From contig NZ_LR701637.1 of NCBI RefSeq assembly GCF_902498805.1, forward strand, positions 186,001-250,000: a stretch of 64,000 nt of DNA, given 5' to 3'. Numbering within the stretch: the first letter of the stretch is position 1; each line of letters opens with the position of its first letter. A model generated the notes under the pieces. It was not told the DNA's origin. It saw nothing but the letters and a program-made list of their open reading frames with translations, and made no database searches. The DNA comes from Imperialibacter sp. EC-SDR9. Lineage in GTDB: Bacteria > Bacteroidota > Bacteroidia > Cytophagales > Cyclobacteriaceae. This document shows positions 53,743 to 61,802 of the stretch, piece by piece. Made by a program: the position numbers and the translations under genes.

Positions 53743-54988
53743 CCAGTTTGACTGGCTCGCAGTCTCTCTGTACTTCCTCCTTGTGCTCCTAGGGTGGTTG
53801 AACATATATGCAGCTGTGTACGATGACGAACTCGGCGCCAGCATCTTTGATTTCAGCATCAACTCAGGCCGCCAGCTGATTTGGATCAGTACCAGCGTCC
53901 TAATTATCCTCGTCATAAGCATTATTGATTTCAGGTTTTACGACTCATTTGCCTTCATTGTGCTGGGTGTCATTGTGGTCATGCTTGTCAGCGTGCTTAT
54001 TTTCGGCTCCGAGGTGAAAGGCTCCAAATCGTGGTTTGGTATAGGTGCTTTTGGCATCCAGCCTTCGGAGTTTGCAAAATTTGCGACTGCACTGGCGCTG
54101 GCAAAGTTCCTCAGCCAGCCAACCATCAAGTTCGAGAAAATCAGCACCCAACTGATGAGTCTGGGCATTATTGCCGTGCCAGCGGCTCTGATTTTGCTAC
54201 AGGGCGACACCGGAACTGCGATGGTGTTTGCCTGCTTTATCATTGTGCTTTACAGGGAAGGGCTAAGCCCTGTCTTCTTCATTATTGGCTTTGCATTCGT
54301 GCTCCTTTTCATTCTTACACTGCTGGTGAATAAGCTGGTGCTCATTATCGGGCTCTTAACGCTCGGTCTTTTGGCTGCGGCATTGTCTGGCAGAAATATC
54401 AAAAAAATTGGCGTTGTCATCGTGTCGACTGTGTTCATGTTTGGCTTTGTTCAGAGTGTCGATTTTATTATGAACAAAGTGCTGAAGCCCCACCAGCAAA
54501 AGCGGGTGATGCAGCTCATCGACCCCAATGCCGATCCACTTGGCGCTGGCTGGCAGGTGACCCAGTCTAAGATCGCCATTGGTTCAGGGGGCCTGTTTGG
54601 TAAGGGCTACCTGCAGGGCACACAAACGAAGTTCGACTTTGTGCCAGACCAGAGCACGGACAATATCTTTTGTACTGTTGGAGAGGAGCACGGCTGGTTT
54701 GGTGGACTTATTTTGATCGCCGCTTTTCTAGCGCTGCTCCTGCGAATTACTCAGCTAGCTGAACGCCAAAAATCCAAATTTGCCCGGGTATATGGTTATG
54801 GGGTAGCGTCCATTTTGTTCTTTCACTTTGCCTTTAACATTGCCATGACCATCGGGCTGTTTCCTGTTATTGGCATTCCACTGCCTTTTTTCAGCTATGG
54901 CGGCTCCTCGCTGTGGGCATTCACCATATTGCTGTTTATCTTTTTGAAGCTGGACGCACACCGCATGCAAATCTTCACAAGATCTTGA
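53711..54988 (+). CDS. rodA: Rod shape-determining SEDS glycosyltransferase RodA
   Basis: A 425-residue SEDS protein with about ten helices. Family marks are VKGSKSWFGIGAFGIQPSEF (about residues 98-117), LILLQGDTGTAMVFA (about 159-173), the loop DPLGAGWQVTQSKIAIGSGG (about 277-296) and the catalytic Asp region QTKFDFVPDQSTDNIFCTVG (about 307-326), then IPLPFFSYGGSSL near the C-terminus. It polymerises lipid II with PBP2. It is the last gene of the mre operon, with a 7-base gap to the convergent acidic-protein gene. Confidence 0.96.
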   Translation: MRTRRLSLTSNQFDWLAVSLYFLLVLLGWLNIYAAVYDDELGASIFDFSINSGRQLIWISTSVLIILVISIIDFRFYDSFAFIVLGVIVVMLVSVLIFGSEVKGSKSWFGIGAFGIQPSEFAKFATALALAKFLSQPTIKFEKISTQLMSLGIIAVPAALILLQGDTGTAMVFACFIIVLYREGLSPVFFIIGFAFVLLFILTLLVNKLVLIIGLLTLGLLAAALSGRNIKKIGVVIVSTVFMFGFVQSVDFIMNKVLKPHQQKRVMQLIDPNADPLGAGWQVTQSKIAIGSGGLFGKGYLQGTQTKFDFVPDQSTDNIFCTVGEEHGWFGGLILIAAFLALLLRITQLAERQKSKFARVYGYGVASILFFHFAFNIAMTIGLFPVIGIPLPFFSYGGSSLWAFTILLFIFLKLDAHRMQIFTRS

Positions 54989-54995
54989 AAGACGG

Positions 54996-56297
54996 CTAGC
55001 GAAACTTTTTGAAGACAATTTTAAGGAGCTCCTTTACCTCAGGAGCGTTCATGTCCCATTCCAGCTTTTTGGAATAGGTTTGGATAAGGAGTTCAACAGC
55101 GTCGTCGAAACTATCACAGCCCTCCACTTTCTTCATTGCGGCCAGAAAAACGTCGCTGTCACCATCAAACAACTCGTTAACAAACATATAGCGTTGATTA
55201 ACCGTGATGCTGCCAGCTATGCTATCAATTTTTTGACTTTGATGCACCTCAGCCAAAGAAGGCCTTTGATCGGCTTTTAGCTGCTCATGGAGCGGCGTTT
55301 TTTCAGACGAAAACTGCTTGTTCAAGGGTGCAGCATCCGGCTCAGCGTCATCATCGCTTTCTTCATCTCCCAAAAACTCAAATGAACCCTTGCCCTTAAC
55401 CTCCTCCTCTGGCTGCGTTTCCTGCACTTCTTCCAGGGCATCATAGGAGGGTTTCTCGTCTTCCTCGTCGCCTTCCTCCTCGTCAACAAAACGTATCAAC
55501 TCATCATCTTCGTCCTCTTCTGCAGTTTCGGCTGGGCCTCTGTCTTCCACAGTCATTGAGCTATCATCCTCCTCGTCTTCTGAGGTTTCACTCTCTTCCT
55601 CTTCCGGATTTTCATCAAAATCATCATCATTGTCGTCGTCATCTTCTTCCGACGAATCCTCCTCCTCTACAAAAGTTGAGAAATCAACCTGTGCTACTTC
55701 GCTAAACCTCTCCTCATACTCCTGGCGGTTTTCCATGGAGAGGTTTCCAGCAGCAAAAAGCTCATCGAGTAAAACAACAGCGTCGTCATGCGACAACTCG
55801 CCCTCCGCTTTCTCCTCAAAAAGCGCTACATAGCTTTCAAAAATTTCTTGATTGACCTTAATGTATTTTGAACTGTTTTTCAAATACTTGTCATTCAGCT
55901 TGCCGCTTTCGTGCCCGGTCAATTCCTCTCTGAAAAAATCGTAGGGAGACACAATCAGTAAAATTGCTTCCCTGGTAGCTTGCTGTAGCAAAGGCTCAAA
56001 GTTCACCCTATTAACCTTTATCTGCTGGGAAAGCGCATTCATAAATGACAGAAGAGCCTTACGAACATCTTCATTTTTATAATTAAAATAGGGGCTCTGT
56101 AGGCGCAGCGTCTCTTTTTGCCATTTGCGAAAAAGAATTTTCAACACAAAATAATTCACCTGCTTTACAGGAGTTAAATCCACTATTTCCTTCCCCGAAA
56201 TAGTATCAGTGCCTTCAAAGAAAGAATCACAAGCTCTCTTTGTAAACAATTCAGCAAACGCTTCTATAGCCTCATGATTCAGTTTGCTCTCCCGCAT
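54996..56297 (-). CDS. Unassigned highly acidic protein
   Basis: A 433-residue protein from the ATG at 56297. Residues 1-200 are helical and unremarkable (EAIEAFAELFTKRACDSFFE; a KWQKETLRL stretch). Residues about 210-325 are almost all Glu/Asp with some Ser (for example DDDDNDDDFDEN). The last 100 residues form a helical C-terminal domain (VNQRYMFVNELFDGDSDVFL). A longer start at 56348 is possible but would read past the promoter. I do not recognise a family for the whole; the three-part layout with an acidic linker is common among Bacteroidota hypothetical proteins. It is convergent with rodA and divergent from the ferredoxin gene. Confidence 0.75.
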   Translation of the reverse strand: MRESKLNHEAIEAFAELFTKRACDSFFEGTDTISGKEIVDLTPVKQVNYFVLKILFRKWQKETLRLQSPYFNYKNEDVRKALLSFMNALSQQIKVNRVNFEPLLQQATREAILLIVSPYDFFREELTGHESGKLNDKYLKNSSKYIKVNQEIFESYVALFEEKAEGELSHDDAVVLLDELFAAGNLSMENRQEYEERFSEVAQVDFSTFVEEEDSSEEDDDDNDDDFDENPEEEESETSEDEEDDSSMTVEDRGPAETAEEDEDDELIRFVDEEEGDEEDEKPSYDALEEVQETQPEEEVKGKGSFEFLGDEESDDDAEPDAAPLNKQFSSEKTPLHEQLKADQRPSLAEVHQSQKIDSIAGSITVNQRYMFVNELFDGDSDVFLAAMKKVEGCDSFDDAVELLIQTYSKKLEWDMNAPEVKELLKIVFKKFR

Positions 56298-56314
56298 ATA
56301 TTTTGTTTCTTTTG

Positions 56315-56322
56315 CAAAGCTA
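56315..56322 (-). promoter_or_regulatory. -7 box of the acidic-protein gene
   Basis: Read on the minus strand, TAGCTTTG matches TAnnTTTG and lies 17 bases before the ATG at 56297. A TTTG at 56349-56346 on the same strand leaves a 23-base spacer. The box lies in the 30-base gap before the ferredoxin ATG at 56328, and the -33 element would fall inside the ferredoxin gene. Confidence 0.45.
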
Positions 56323-56327
56323 GTTTT

Positions 56328-56651
56328 ATGCCCAAGATCGTTATACAAAACCTGAATAACAAACGCCTATTCAGCGAAAATAGTGGCCGAACCCTCCTTT
56401 CTATTTTGCAGGAAAACTACATTGACTGGATGCACGCCTGCGGCGGCAAAGGGCGATGTACAACCTGCAAGGCGATCGTTCATGAAGGGCTGGCATTGCT
56501 TGGTGAACTGACCGAAGCGGAAAAAAAGTATGTGGAAATGGGTAGGCTGGAAAGCAATGAGCGACTTGCCTGCCAGTGCCTGGTGTCGAACGATATTGAA
56601 ATAAGTGTGGCGGATGAAAATAAATTCCCGCATATTGACTACTCAGGATAA
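56328..56651 (+). CDS. [2Fe-2S] ferredoxin
   Basis: A 107-residue ferredoxin. The cluster ligands are Cys residues in ACGGKGRCTTCKAIV (C-x5-C-x2-C, about residues 37-51) and in LACQCLV near residue 85. The order resembles bacterial adrenodoxin/Fdx-type or plant-type [2Fe-2S] proteins. An electron-transfer role is certain at the family level; the partner is not known. The ATG at 56328 is preferred over an in-frame ATG at 56274, which lies inside the divergent acidic-protein gene. tdk begins six bases after its stop. Confidence 0.88.
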   Translation: MPKIVIQNLNNKRLFSENSGRTLLSILQENYIDWMHACGGKGRCTTCKAIVHEGLALLGELTEAEKKYVEMGRLESNERLACQCLVSNDIEISVADENKFPHIDYSG

Positions 56652-56657
56652 CAAAAA

Positions 56658-57257
56658 ATGCTAATAGAGCCACATTTGGAAGGATCGGGCAGGGAAAGCC
56701 GCAGGTCAGGCTGGATTGAAGTAATCTGCGGTTCCATGTTTTCGGGCAAAACAGAAGAGCTTATCCGGCGGCTGAACCGAGCCGTAATTGCAGGGCAAAA
56801 AGTCGAAATATTTAAGCCAGCTATCGAAAAAAGATACCATGATAAAAATGTGGTGTCGCACAACGACCGAAGCATCCGGTCAACCCCTGTTCAGTTTGCT
56901 GACGATGTGGTTCTGCTAGCCGGAGAGAGCCAGGTGGTAGGCATAGACGAAGCTCAATTTTTTGATGACGAAATCGTTAACGTAAGTGTAGCACTTGCAA
57001 ATAAAGGCAAGAGGGTGATACTGGCTGGCCTCGATATGGACTTTATGGGCAAGCCATTTGGCTGTATGCCACAGCTAATGGCTGTCGCAGAATTTGTGAC
57101 AAAAATTCACGCAATATGTATGAACTGTGGCGACGTTGCTTCCTACTCATATCGTACTTCGTTGGGAAACAATAAAATAATGCTCGGTGAAAAAGAAGCC
57201 TATGAAGCAAGGTGCCGCAAATGCTTTTGGGAAGCTATGGGTAATGACAAGAAATAG
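56658..57257 (+). CDS. tdk: Thymidine kinase
   Basis: A 199-residue type II thymidine kinase of the pyrimidine salvage pathway. CGSMFSGKTEELIRRL (about residues 24-39) is the P-loop; VGIDEAQFFDDEIVN (about 93-107) holds the Walker B Asp and the catalytic Glu. Four zinc-binding cysteines are in CMNCGD (about 154-159) and CRKCF (about 189-193). The length is normal for the family. The porZ start overlaps its last 14 bases. Confidence 0.95.
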   Translation: MLIEPHLEGSGRESRRSGWIEVICGSMFSGKTEELIRRLNRAVIAGQKVEIFKPAIEKRYHDKNVVSHNDRSIRSTPVQFADDVVLLAGESQVVGIDEAQFFDDEIVNVSVALANKGKRVILAGLDMDFMGKPFGCMPQLMAVAEFVTKIHAICMNCGDVASYSYRTSLGNNKIMLGEKEAYEARCRKCFWEAMGNDKK

Positions 57258-59469
57258 AAAAAGCTCGCTAGTCTCTTTTGCACTTCTCCTGTTGACCGCT
57301 GTTGCCCAAGGGCAAAACGACATACCTGTGGGGCAGTGGCGAACGCACTTCAATTATAACCAGGGATATGGAGTAGTCAAGCTAAATGAACGAATCTACA
57401 GCAACGTCTTTCATAGCCTAGTAGAGGTTGACGGCGAAAACATGGCTATCAGAAAAATCACCAAAGCCAATGGTTTAAGCGATGTGGGTATCACAGCACT
57501 TGCGGCGCATGAGTCAAGCAGCTCTCTTCTCATTGGCTATGCCAATGGCAATATTGATATCCTCAAAGAGTCAGAGACTATTAATGTCAACGACCTGATG
57601 CGTGCCAATATCACTTCCAGTAAAGTCATTAACAATATCTTCGTCGGGGAAGAAACCTTTTTCGCCACTACCAGCTTTGGCATGCTGGAAATTGACCTGC
57701 ACTCATTTCAGGTTGTGAATGACTATCGGGAGCTGGGAAGAAACGGAACGAGCGTAGGCATTCTGGATGGAGGCATCAAAGGAGATAGCATTGTGCTTGC
57801 TACCACAGTCGGCGTTATTTCAGGCCACCGAAACAATACTAATCTACTGGACTTCCGCAGTTGGAAGCGATCGCTTGAAGGGGTGAGCCAAATTGATTTC
57901 ATTGAAGTTTCGGATGAAATTTCCTACGCTGCCAGCATGCAAGGGCGGTTATGGGTAAATGAAGGAAGTGGCTGGGAGGAAATCTCTTTTACTACAAAAC
58001 CAGAGTTTCTCACGCTGCAAAATGGCGAGTTGCTTTATGGAAAAGGGAATCAAGTCTCCAAACGATCTGTGAATGGCCAAACCTCCGCCTTTACCCTGGG
58101 AAACAGCACTGTGGTGGCAGACGCCTTTGCTGACGAGGGAACCATCTGGTTTGCAGATGAAAAAAACGGTTTGGGTCAGTCTACCGCAGAGGGAATCACC
58201 TATCACGTGGTGAATGGCCCGTTCGAAAGTACCATTGCCGATGTTTCGGTGATCGGCAATACAGTTTTTAGTCTTGGCGGCGGCTTTGAGTACAATGGGC
58301 TCATTCCTTTTAACCGAAACGCATCTGTGTCGGCTTTCACAAAGGAGGGCTGGGAGCCCATTCAGCCAGGAAGTCTTCCTCTTTTTAAGGATGCTTCCTC
58401 AATTGCCTCGGTGGGGGACTCCGGCGATTTTTATGTCCTGGCCTATGGAAAAGGCATCATTCAAAACAGCTCTGGCAAACTCATCGACCACCAAACACAG
58501 GGCAGTCTCATTCAGGCGACCAACAGCTTTGTGCCTGTTACGGCCATGGCCATGGATCAAAATAACAACCTGATTATCTGCTCCAATCAGGCCAGCAACA
58601 AGTACATGATGATGCTTGCCGATGGAAGCTGGGAACCTCTCAGCTTTATTCCCAATACCGTACCGTCAGCCGTATCTCTTCAGCAAAACAGCTATGGCGA
58701 TTTCTGGGGAATTTTGCCGCATTCGTCAAATAGTGGTGTAATTGTTTTCAACATCGATTCGAAAGAATACAGAATCATTAACACAGGATCTGGCCTTCCT
58801 TCGTCAACAGTGGCTGACATCGCTTTCGACCAAGACGACTACACCTGGCTGGCTACATCAGGCGGCTTGGCCATTGTAGCCAACACCTACGAGGTGTTCG
58901 ACCCAGTCGACCTTTTGATCTCCTACCCGGTGGCAGAGAATGCCTTTGTGTTGAACGAAGAACCCGTTCAGGCGATAGAAGTAGATGGAGCGAACAGAAA
59001 ATGGATTGGCACGGACAAAGGCTTGTTCCTTCTGGATGAATATGGTGCCGGAACGCTTACCTCATTTACCAGAGAAAGTAGCCCGTTAGCCGCCAACGAC
59101 GTGCAGCAATTGACAATTAATAATAGCTCGGGTGAGCTCTTCGTGCTTACTTCTGGTGGACTGGTGTCGTACAGAACAACGGCAACAGCACCGAGCAAGG
59201 CCATGCAAAAAGCAAAGATCTTCCCAAACCCTGTGAGGCCTGGCTTCAATGGTGTGGTGGCCATCGAGGGTCTCGCCTACGATGCAGTAGTGAAAATCAC
59301 CAACGAAGCAGGTCGCCTGGTCAGAGAAATGGTCAGCACAGGCGGAACAGCGATCTGGAACCTAGCCGACTACAACGGAACCAGGGTTGCTTCGGGCATT
59401 TACATTGTGTTTGCTGCTACCCGAGACGGCAGCCAATCTGTAGTCGGCAAAATAGCCGTAATCAACTAA
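57244..59469 (+). CDS. porZ: Type IX secretion system protein PorZ
   Basis: A 741-residue exported protein. From the ATG at 57244 there is a signal peptide (SSLVSFALLLLTAVAQG) and then the PorZ start motif IPVGQWRTHFNYNQGYGVV. Two beta-propellers fill about residues 25-640 (WLATSGGLAIVANTYEVFDP and RKWIGTDKGLFLL are blade-like). The C-terminus (KIFPNPVRPGFNGVVAIEGL and ASGIYIVFAA) is a type A T9SS sorting domain. In Porphyromonas PorZ feeds anionic LPS to the PorU sortase. Its presence shows that this organism has type IX secretion. recO follows four bases later, the usual order in the phylum. Confidence 0.88.
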   Translation: MTRNRKSSLVSFALLLLTAVAQGQNDIPVGQWRTHFNYNQGYGVVKLNERIYSNVFHSLVEVDGENMAIRKITKANGLSDVGITALAAHESSSSLLIGYANGNIDILKESETINVNDLMRANITSSKVINNIFVGEETFFATTSFGMLEIDLHSFQVVNDYRELGRNGTSVGILDGGIKGDSIVLATTVGVISGHRNNTNLLDFRSWKRSLEGVSQIDFIEVSDEISYAASMQGRLWVNEGSGWEEISFTTKPEFLTLQNGELLYGKGNQVSKRSVNGQTSAFTLGNSTVVADAFADEGTIWFADEKNGLGQSTAEGITYHVVNGPFESTIADVSVIGNTVFSLGGGFEYNGLIPFNRNASVSAFTKEGWEPIQPGSLPLFKDASSIASVGDSGDFYVLAYGKGIIQNSSGKLIDHQTQGSLIQATNSFVPVTAMAMDQNNNLIICSNQASNKYMMMLADGSWEPLSFIPNTVPSAVSLQQNSYGDFWGILPHSSNSGVIVFNIDSKEYRIINTGSGLPSSTVADIAFDQDDYTWLATSGGLAIVANTYEVFDPVDLLISYPVAENAFVLNEEPVQAIEVDGANRKWIGTDKGLFLLDEYGAGTLTSFTRESSPLAANDVQQLTINNSSGELFVLTSGGLVSYRTTATAPSKAMQKAKIFPNPVRPGFNGVVAIEGLAYDAVVKITNEAGRLVREMVSTGGTAIWNLADYNGTRVASGIYIVFAATRDGSQSVVGKIAVIN

Positions 59470-59473
59470 AGGC

Positions 59474-60166
59474 ATGTTACAGAAAACCCGTGGCATCGCT
59501 ATCAACTACATCAAGTACCGGGACACGTCGATTATCTCCCGCATTTATACCGAGGATTTTGGTTTGCAGTCTTACATTGTTAATGGAGTAAGGTCGGCCA
59601 AATCAAAAGGAAAGATGGCGCTATACCAGCCACTCACATTATTGGATTTGGTAATCTATCATAAAGACGGAGCGCAACTCAATCGTATTTCAGAAATAAA
59701 GTGTTTTTATCCGTATCAACATATTCCCTTTGAAATACGAAAAACGACTATCGGCATCTTTTTGGGTGAGGTACTGAGCAAGATCGTAAGGGAAAACGAG
59801 CATGATCACGCCGGTCAGTTTGATTTCGTAGCAAAATCCCTCCAAGAGTTCGATACGCTAACTGCCAATTTTGAAAGCTTTCATTTACAGTTTCTTGTCA
59901 AGTTTACGCAATACCTGGGCTTCGACCTGGTCAATACCGAAGACCTGTACCAGCAGGTGTATCACCTGACGAAAAGTGATATGCTCTCGAAAGAGGTGTT
60001 GGAGTTTATTGAGTTTTTGTACAACGCTCCCTACGCTCACGAAAAGAAAACCACCCTGGAGATTAAAAGAGAGGCTCTGAAAAATGTCATCAGCTTCTAC
60101 GATCACCACCTTGGCACCCTGGGCTCACTCAAGTCGGTGGAGGTATTGCGACAAATTCTTCATTAA
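59474..60166 (+). CDS. recO: DNA repair protein RecO
   Basis: A 230-residue protein of RecF-pathway recombination repair. The N-terminal OB fold has GIAINYIKYRDTSIISRIYT then EDFGLQSYIVNGVRSAKSKG and ALYQPLTLLDLVIY. The helical part (IFLGEVLSKIVRENEHDHAG) and C-terminal region (LRQILH ending) fit the Bacteroidota form, which lacks an evident zinc site. RecO loads RecA with RecR on SSB-coated DNA. Confidence 0.92.
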   Translation: MLQKTRGIAINYIKYRDTSIISRIYTEDFGLQSYIVNGVRSAKSKGKMALYQPLTLLDLVIYHKDGAQLNRISEIKCFYPYQHIPFEIRKTTIGIFLGEVLSKIVRENEHDHAGQFDFVAKSLQEFDTLTANFESFHLQFLVKFTQYLGFDLVNTEDLYQQVYHLTKSDMLSKEVLEFIEFLYNAPYAHEKKTTLEIKREALKNVISFYDHHLGTLGSLKSVEVLRQILH

Positions 60167-60254
60167 GCGTCTCCTCACGAATCTATTTGCTGCTATGATG
60201 GTTATTTCGTGGTAAGAGTTATAATTTTACACGAACCAACAAAAATTGTCAATT

Positions 60255-60713
60255 ATGAGAAAAATTCTTTTAGGAGCTATGGTAGCATTTGGTGTATATG
60301 CATGCTCTAGTCCAAAAACAGAAAACACAGAAGAGACGGCCAGCACTCCGGAAGCAACAGAAGCCGTTGCCGAAGCAGTTAAGCCCCGGGTGTTTTTCAA
60401 ATCTCCTACCGACGGAGCCACGGTAAGCAGCCCTGTATTTGTGGAAATGGGTGTGGAAGGCATGCAGATTGAACCAGCAGGACAGGTCAAAGAAGGTTTT
60501 GGCCATCATCATATACTTATCAATCAGGAGTTTTGGCCAAAAGGCGAAGTAATTCCTTCCAGTGATTCAACCATTCACTTTGGCAAAGGCCAGACTGACA
60601 CGCAGCTTGAGCTTGCTCCGGGCGACTACACTATATCGCTACAATTCGCTGACGGTGTTCACACATCGTATGGCCCTGAAATGGCCACCAGCATTAAGAT
60701 TACCGTGAAGTAA
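60255..60713 (+). CDS. DUF4399 lipoprotein
   Basis: A 152-residue lipoprotein from the ATG at 60255 (signal KILLGAMVAFGVYACSS). An acidic Glu/Thr-rich linker precedes a DUF4399 domain with VFFKSPTDGATVSSPVFVEM, EGFGHHHILIN (His cluster, about residues 83-93) and LELAPGDYTISLQFADGVH. The His cluster suggests metal binding, which is inference. An in-frame TTG at 60246 is an alternative start. It is followed by a strong terminator. Confidence 0.85.
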   Translation: MRKILLGAMVAFGVYACSSPKTENTEETASTPEATEAVAEAVKPRVFFKSPTDGATVSSPVFVEMGVEGMQIEPAGQVKEGFGHHHILINQEFWPKGEVIPSSDSTIHFGKGQTDTQLELAPGDYTISLQFADGVHTSYGPEMATSIKITVK

Positions 60714-60729
60714 TTTCAAAAAAATAGCT

Positions 60730-60787
60730 AAAAAGCCACCATACTTAGTCAACGTGACTTGGAAGTTAGTATGGTGGCTTTTTTTTT
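60730..60787 (+). terminator. Strong intrinsic terminator
   Basis: A stem of 16 bp (60730-60745 with 60768-60783; core GCCACCATACT/AGTATGGTGGC) is topped by a nested 5-bp hairpin AGTCA/TGACT at 60747-60759. It is followed by nine T residues (60779-60787). The outer A/T ends also give a T tract on the opposite strand. Confidence 0.88.
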
Positions 60788-60823
60788 CGTTTTTCACTAT
60801 CATTATACAAAATACAAGCAACT

Positions 60824-61795
60824 ATGGCCCAGGTCCTATTTGATGCGGTTCCCTCTCTCGATTTGGCTGATTTCACTTCCGGAGACGCTGAAAAAAAGAA
60901 AAAATTTGTTGAGAAACTCGGGGAAGCATACAACAACATAGGCTTTGTTTCTATCAAAAATCACGGCTTGACCGACGAATTACAGCAAAAGCTCTACAGT
61001 ATCATCAAGAAGTTCTTTGACGAACCTGACGCAGTAAAACAAAAATATGAAAAACCGGAGCTGGCTGGTCAAAGGGGGTATATTTCCAAGGGAAAGGAGC
61101 ATGCGAAGGGAAGGTCGACCGGCGATTTAAAAGAGTTTTATCATATCGGCCAGGAAGTAACCGACAACGACCCGATCAAAGAAGAGTACCCTGACAATAT
61201 TTGGCCTGAAGAGATTCCAGAATTCGAAGGAATTGCCCTGACAGCTTACAGAACTATTGAAAACGCAGGAAGAGCGATGCTGAGAGCCATTGCATTGTAT
61301 CTTGAGCTCGATGAAGACTATTTTGAATCAAGGGTGAAAAATGGGAACAGTATCCTAAGGCCCATCCATTATTTTCCTATTGAGAACCCCGATGCCATTC
61401 CTGCCGATGCAGTAAGGGCCGCCGAACATGGCGACATCAACCTTATCACGCTGCTGATGGGAGCCAGTGCTGATGGCCTTCAGGTTTTGAGGAGAGATGG
61501 GAAATGGATCCCAATTACGGCACTACCTGAGCAGTTGGTAGTAAACGTAGGTGATATGCTCGCCAGATTAACAAACGACAAGCTTAAAAGCACTATCCAC
61601 AGGGTAGTAAACCCTCCCAGAGACCTCATGCATACCTCAAGGTATTCGATTCCTTTTTTTATGCATCCCCGGTCCGACATGGATCTCACCTGCCTGGAAA
61701 GCTGTGTTGATAGTGAACATCCTAAAAAATACGATGACATAACAGCTGGAGCCTTCCTCCAACAGAGGTTAGCTGAAATAGGCCTCAAGAAATAG
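60824..61795 (+). CDS. 2-oxoglutarate/Fe(II)-type dioxygenase (isopenicillin N synthase family)
   Basis: A 323-residue cytosolic enzyme. The N-terminal part has FVSIKNHGLTDELQQKLY (typical DIOX_N). The jelly roll holds the iron site: His and Asp in EHGDINLITLL (about residues 204-214) and His in KSTIHRVVNPP (about 258-268), and R-x-S in TSRYSIPFFMHP for the carboxylate of 2-oxoglutarate. The family includes isopenicillin N synthase, gibberellin and ethylene enzymes; homologues in Bacteroidota are unassigned. The start at 60824 follows the terminator, so it has its own promoter. Confidence 0.87.
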   Translation: MAQVLFDAVPSLDLADFTSGDAEKKKKFVEKLGEAYNNIGFVSIKNHGLTDELQQKLYSIIKKFFDEPDAVKQKYEKPELAGQRGYISKGKEHAKGRSTGDLKEFYHIGQEVTDNDPIKEEYPDNIWPEEIPEFEGIALTAYRTIENAGRAMLRAIALYLELDEDYFESRVKNGNSILRPIHYFPIENPDAIPADAVRAAEHGDINLITLLMGASADGLQVLRRDGKWIPITALPEQLVVNVGDMLARLTNDKLKSTIHRVVNPPRDLMHTSRYSIPFFMHPRSDMDLTCLESCVDSEHPKKYDDITAGAFLQQRLAEIGLKK

Positions 61796-61802
61796 TATTG
61801 CC

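Noticed and set aside
55630-55833. Ser-rich plus-strand frame within the acidic-protein gene
   Set aside because: It is the reverse complement of the Glu/Asp codon run and has no independent evidence.
56274-56327. Upstream start for the ferredoxin gene
   Set aside because: The extension lies inside the divergent acidic-protein gene and its promoter, and is unlike ferredoxin N-termini.
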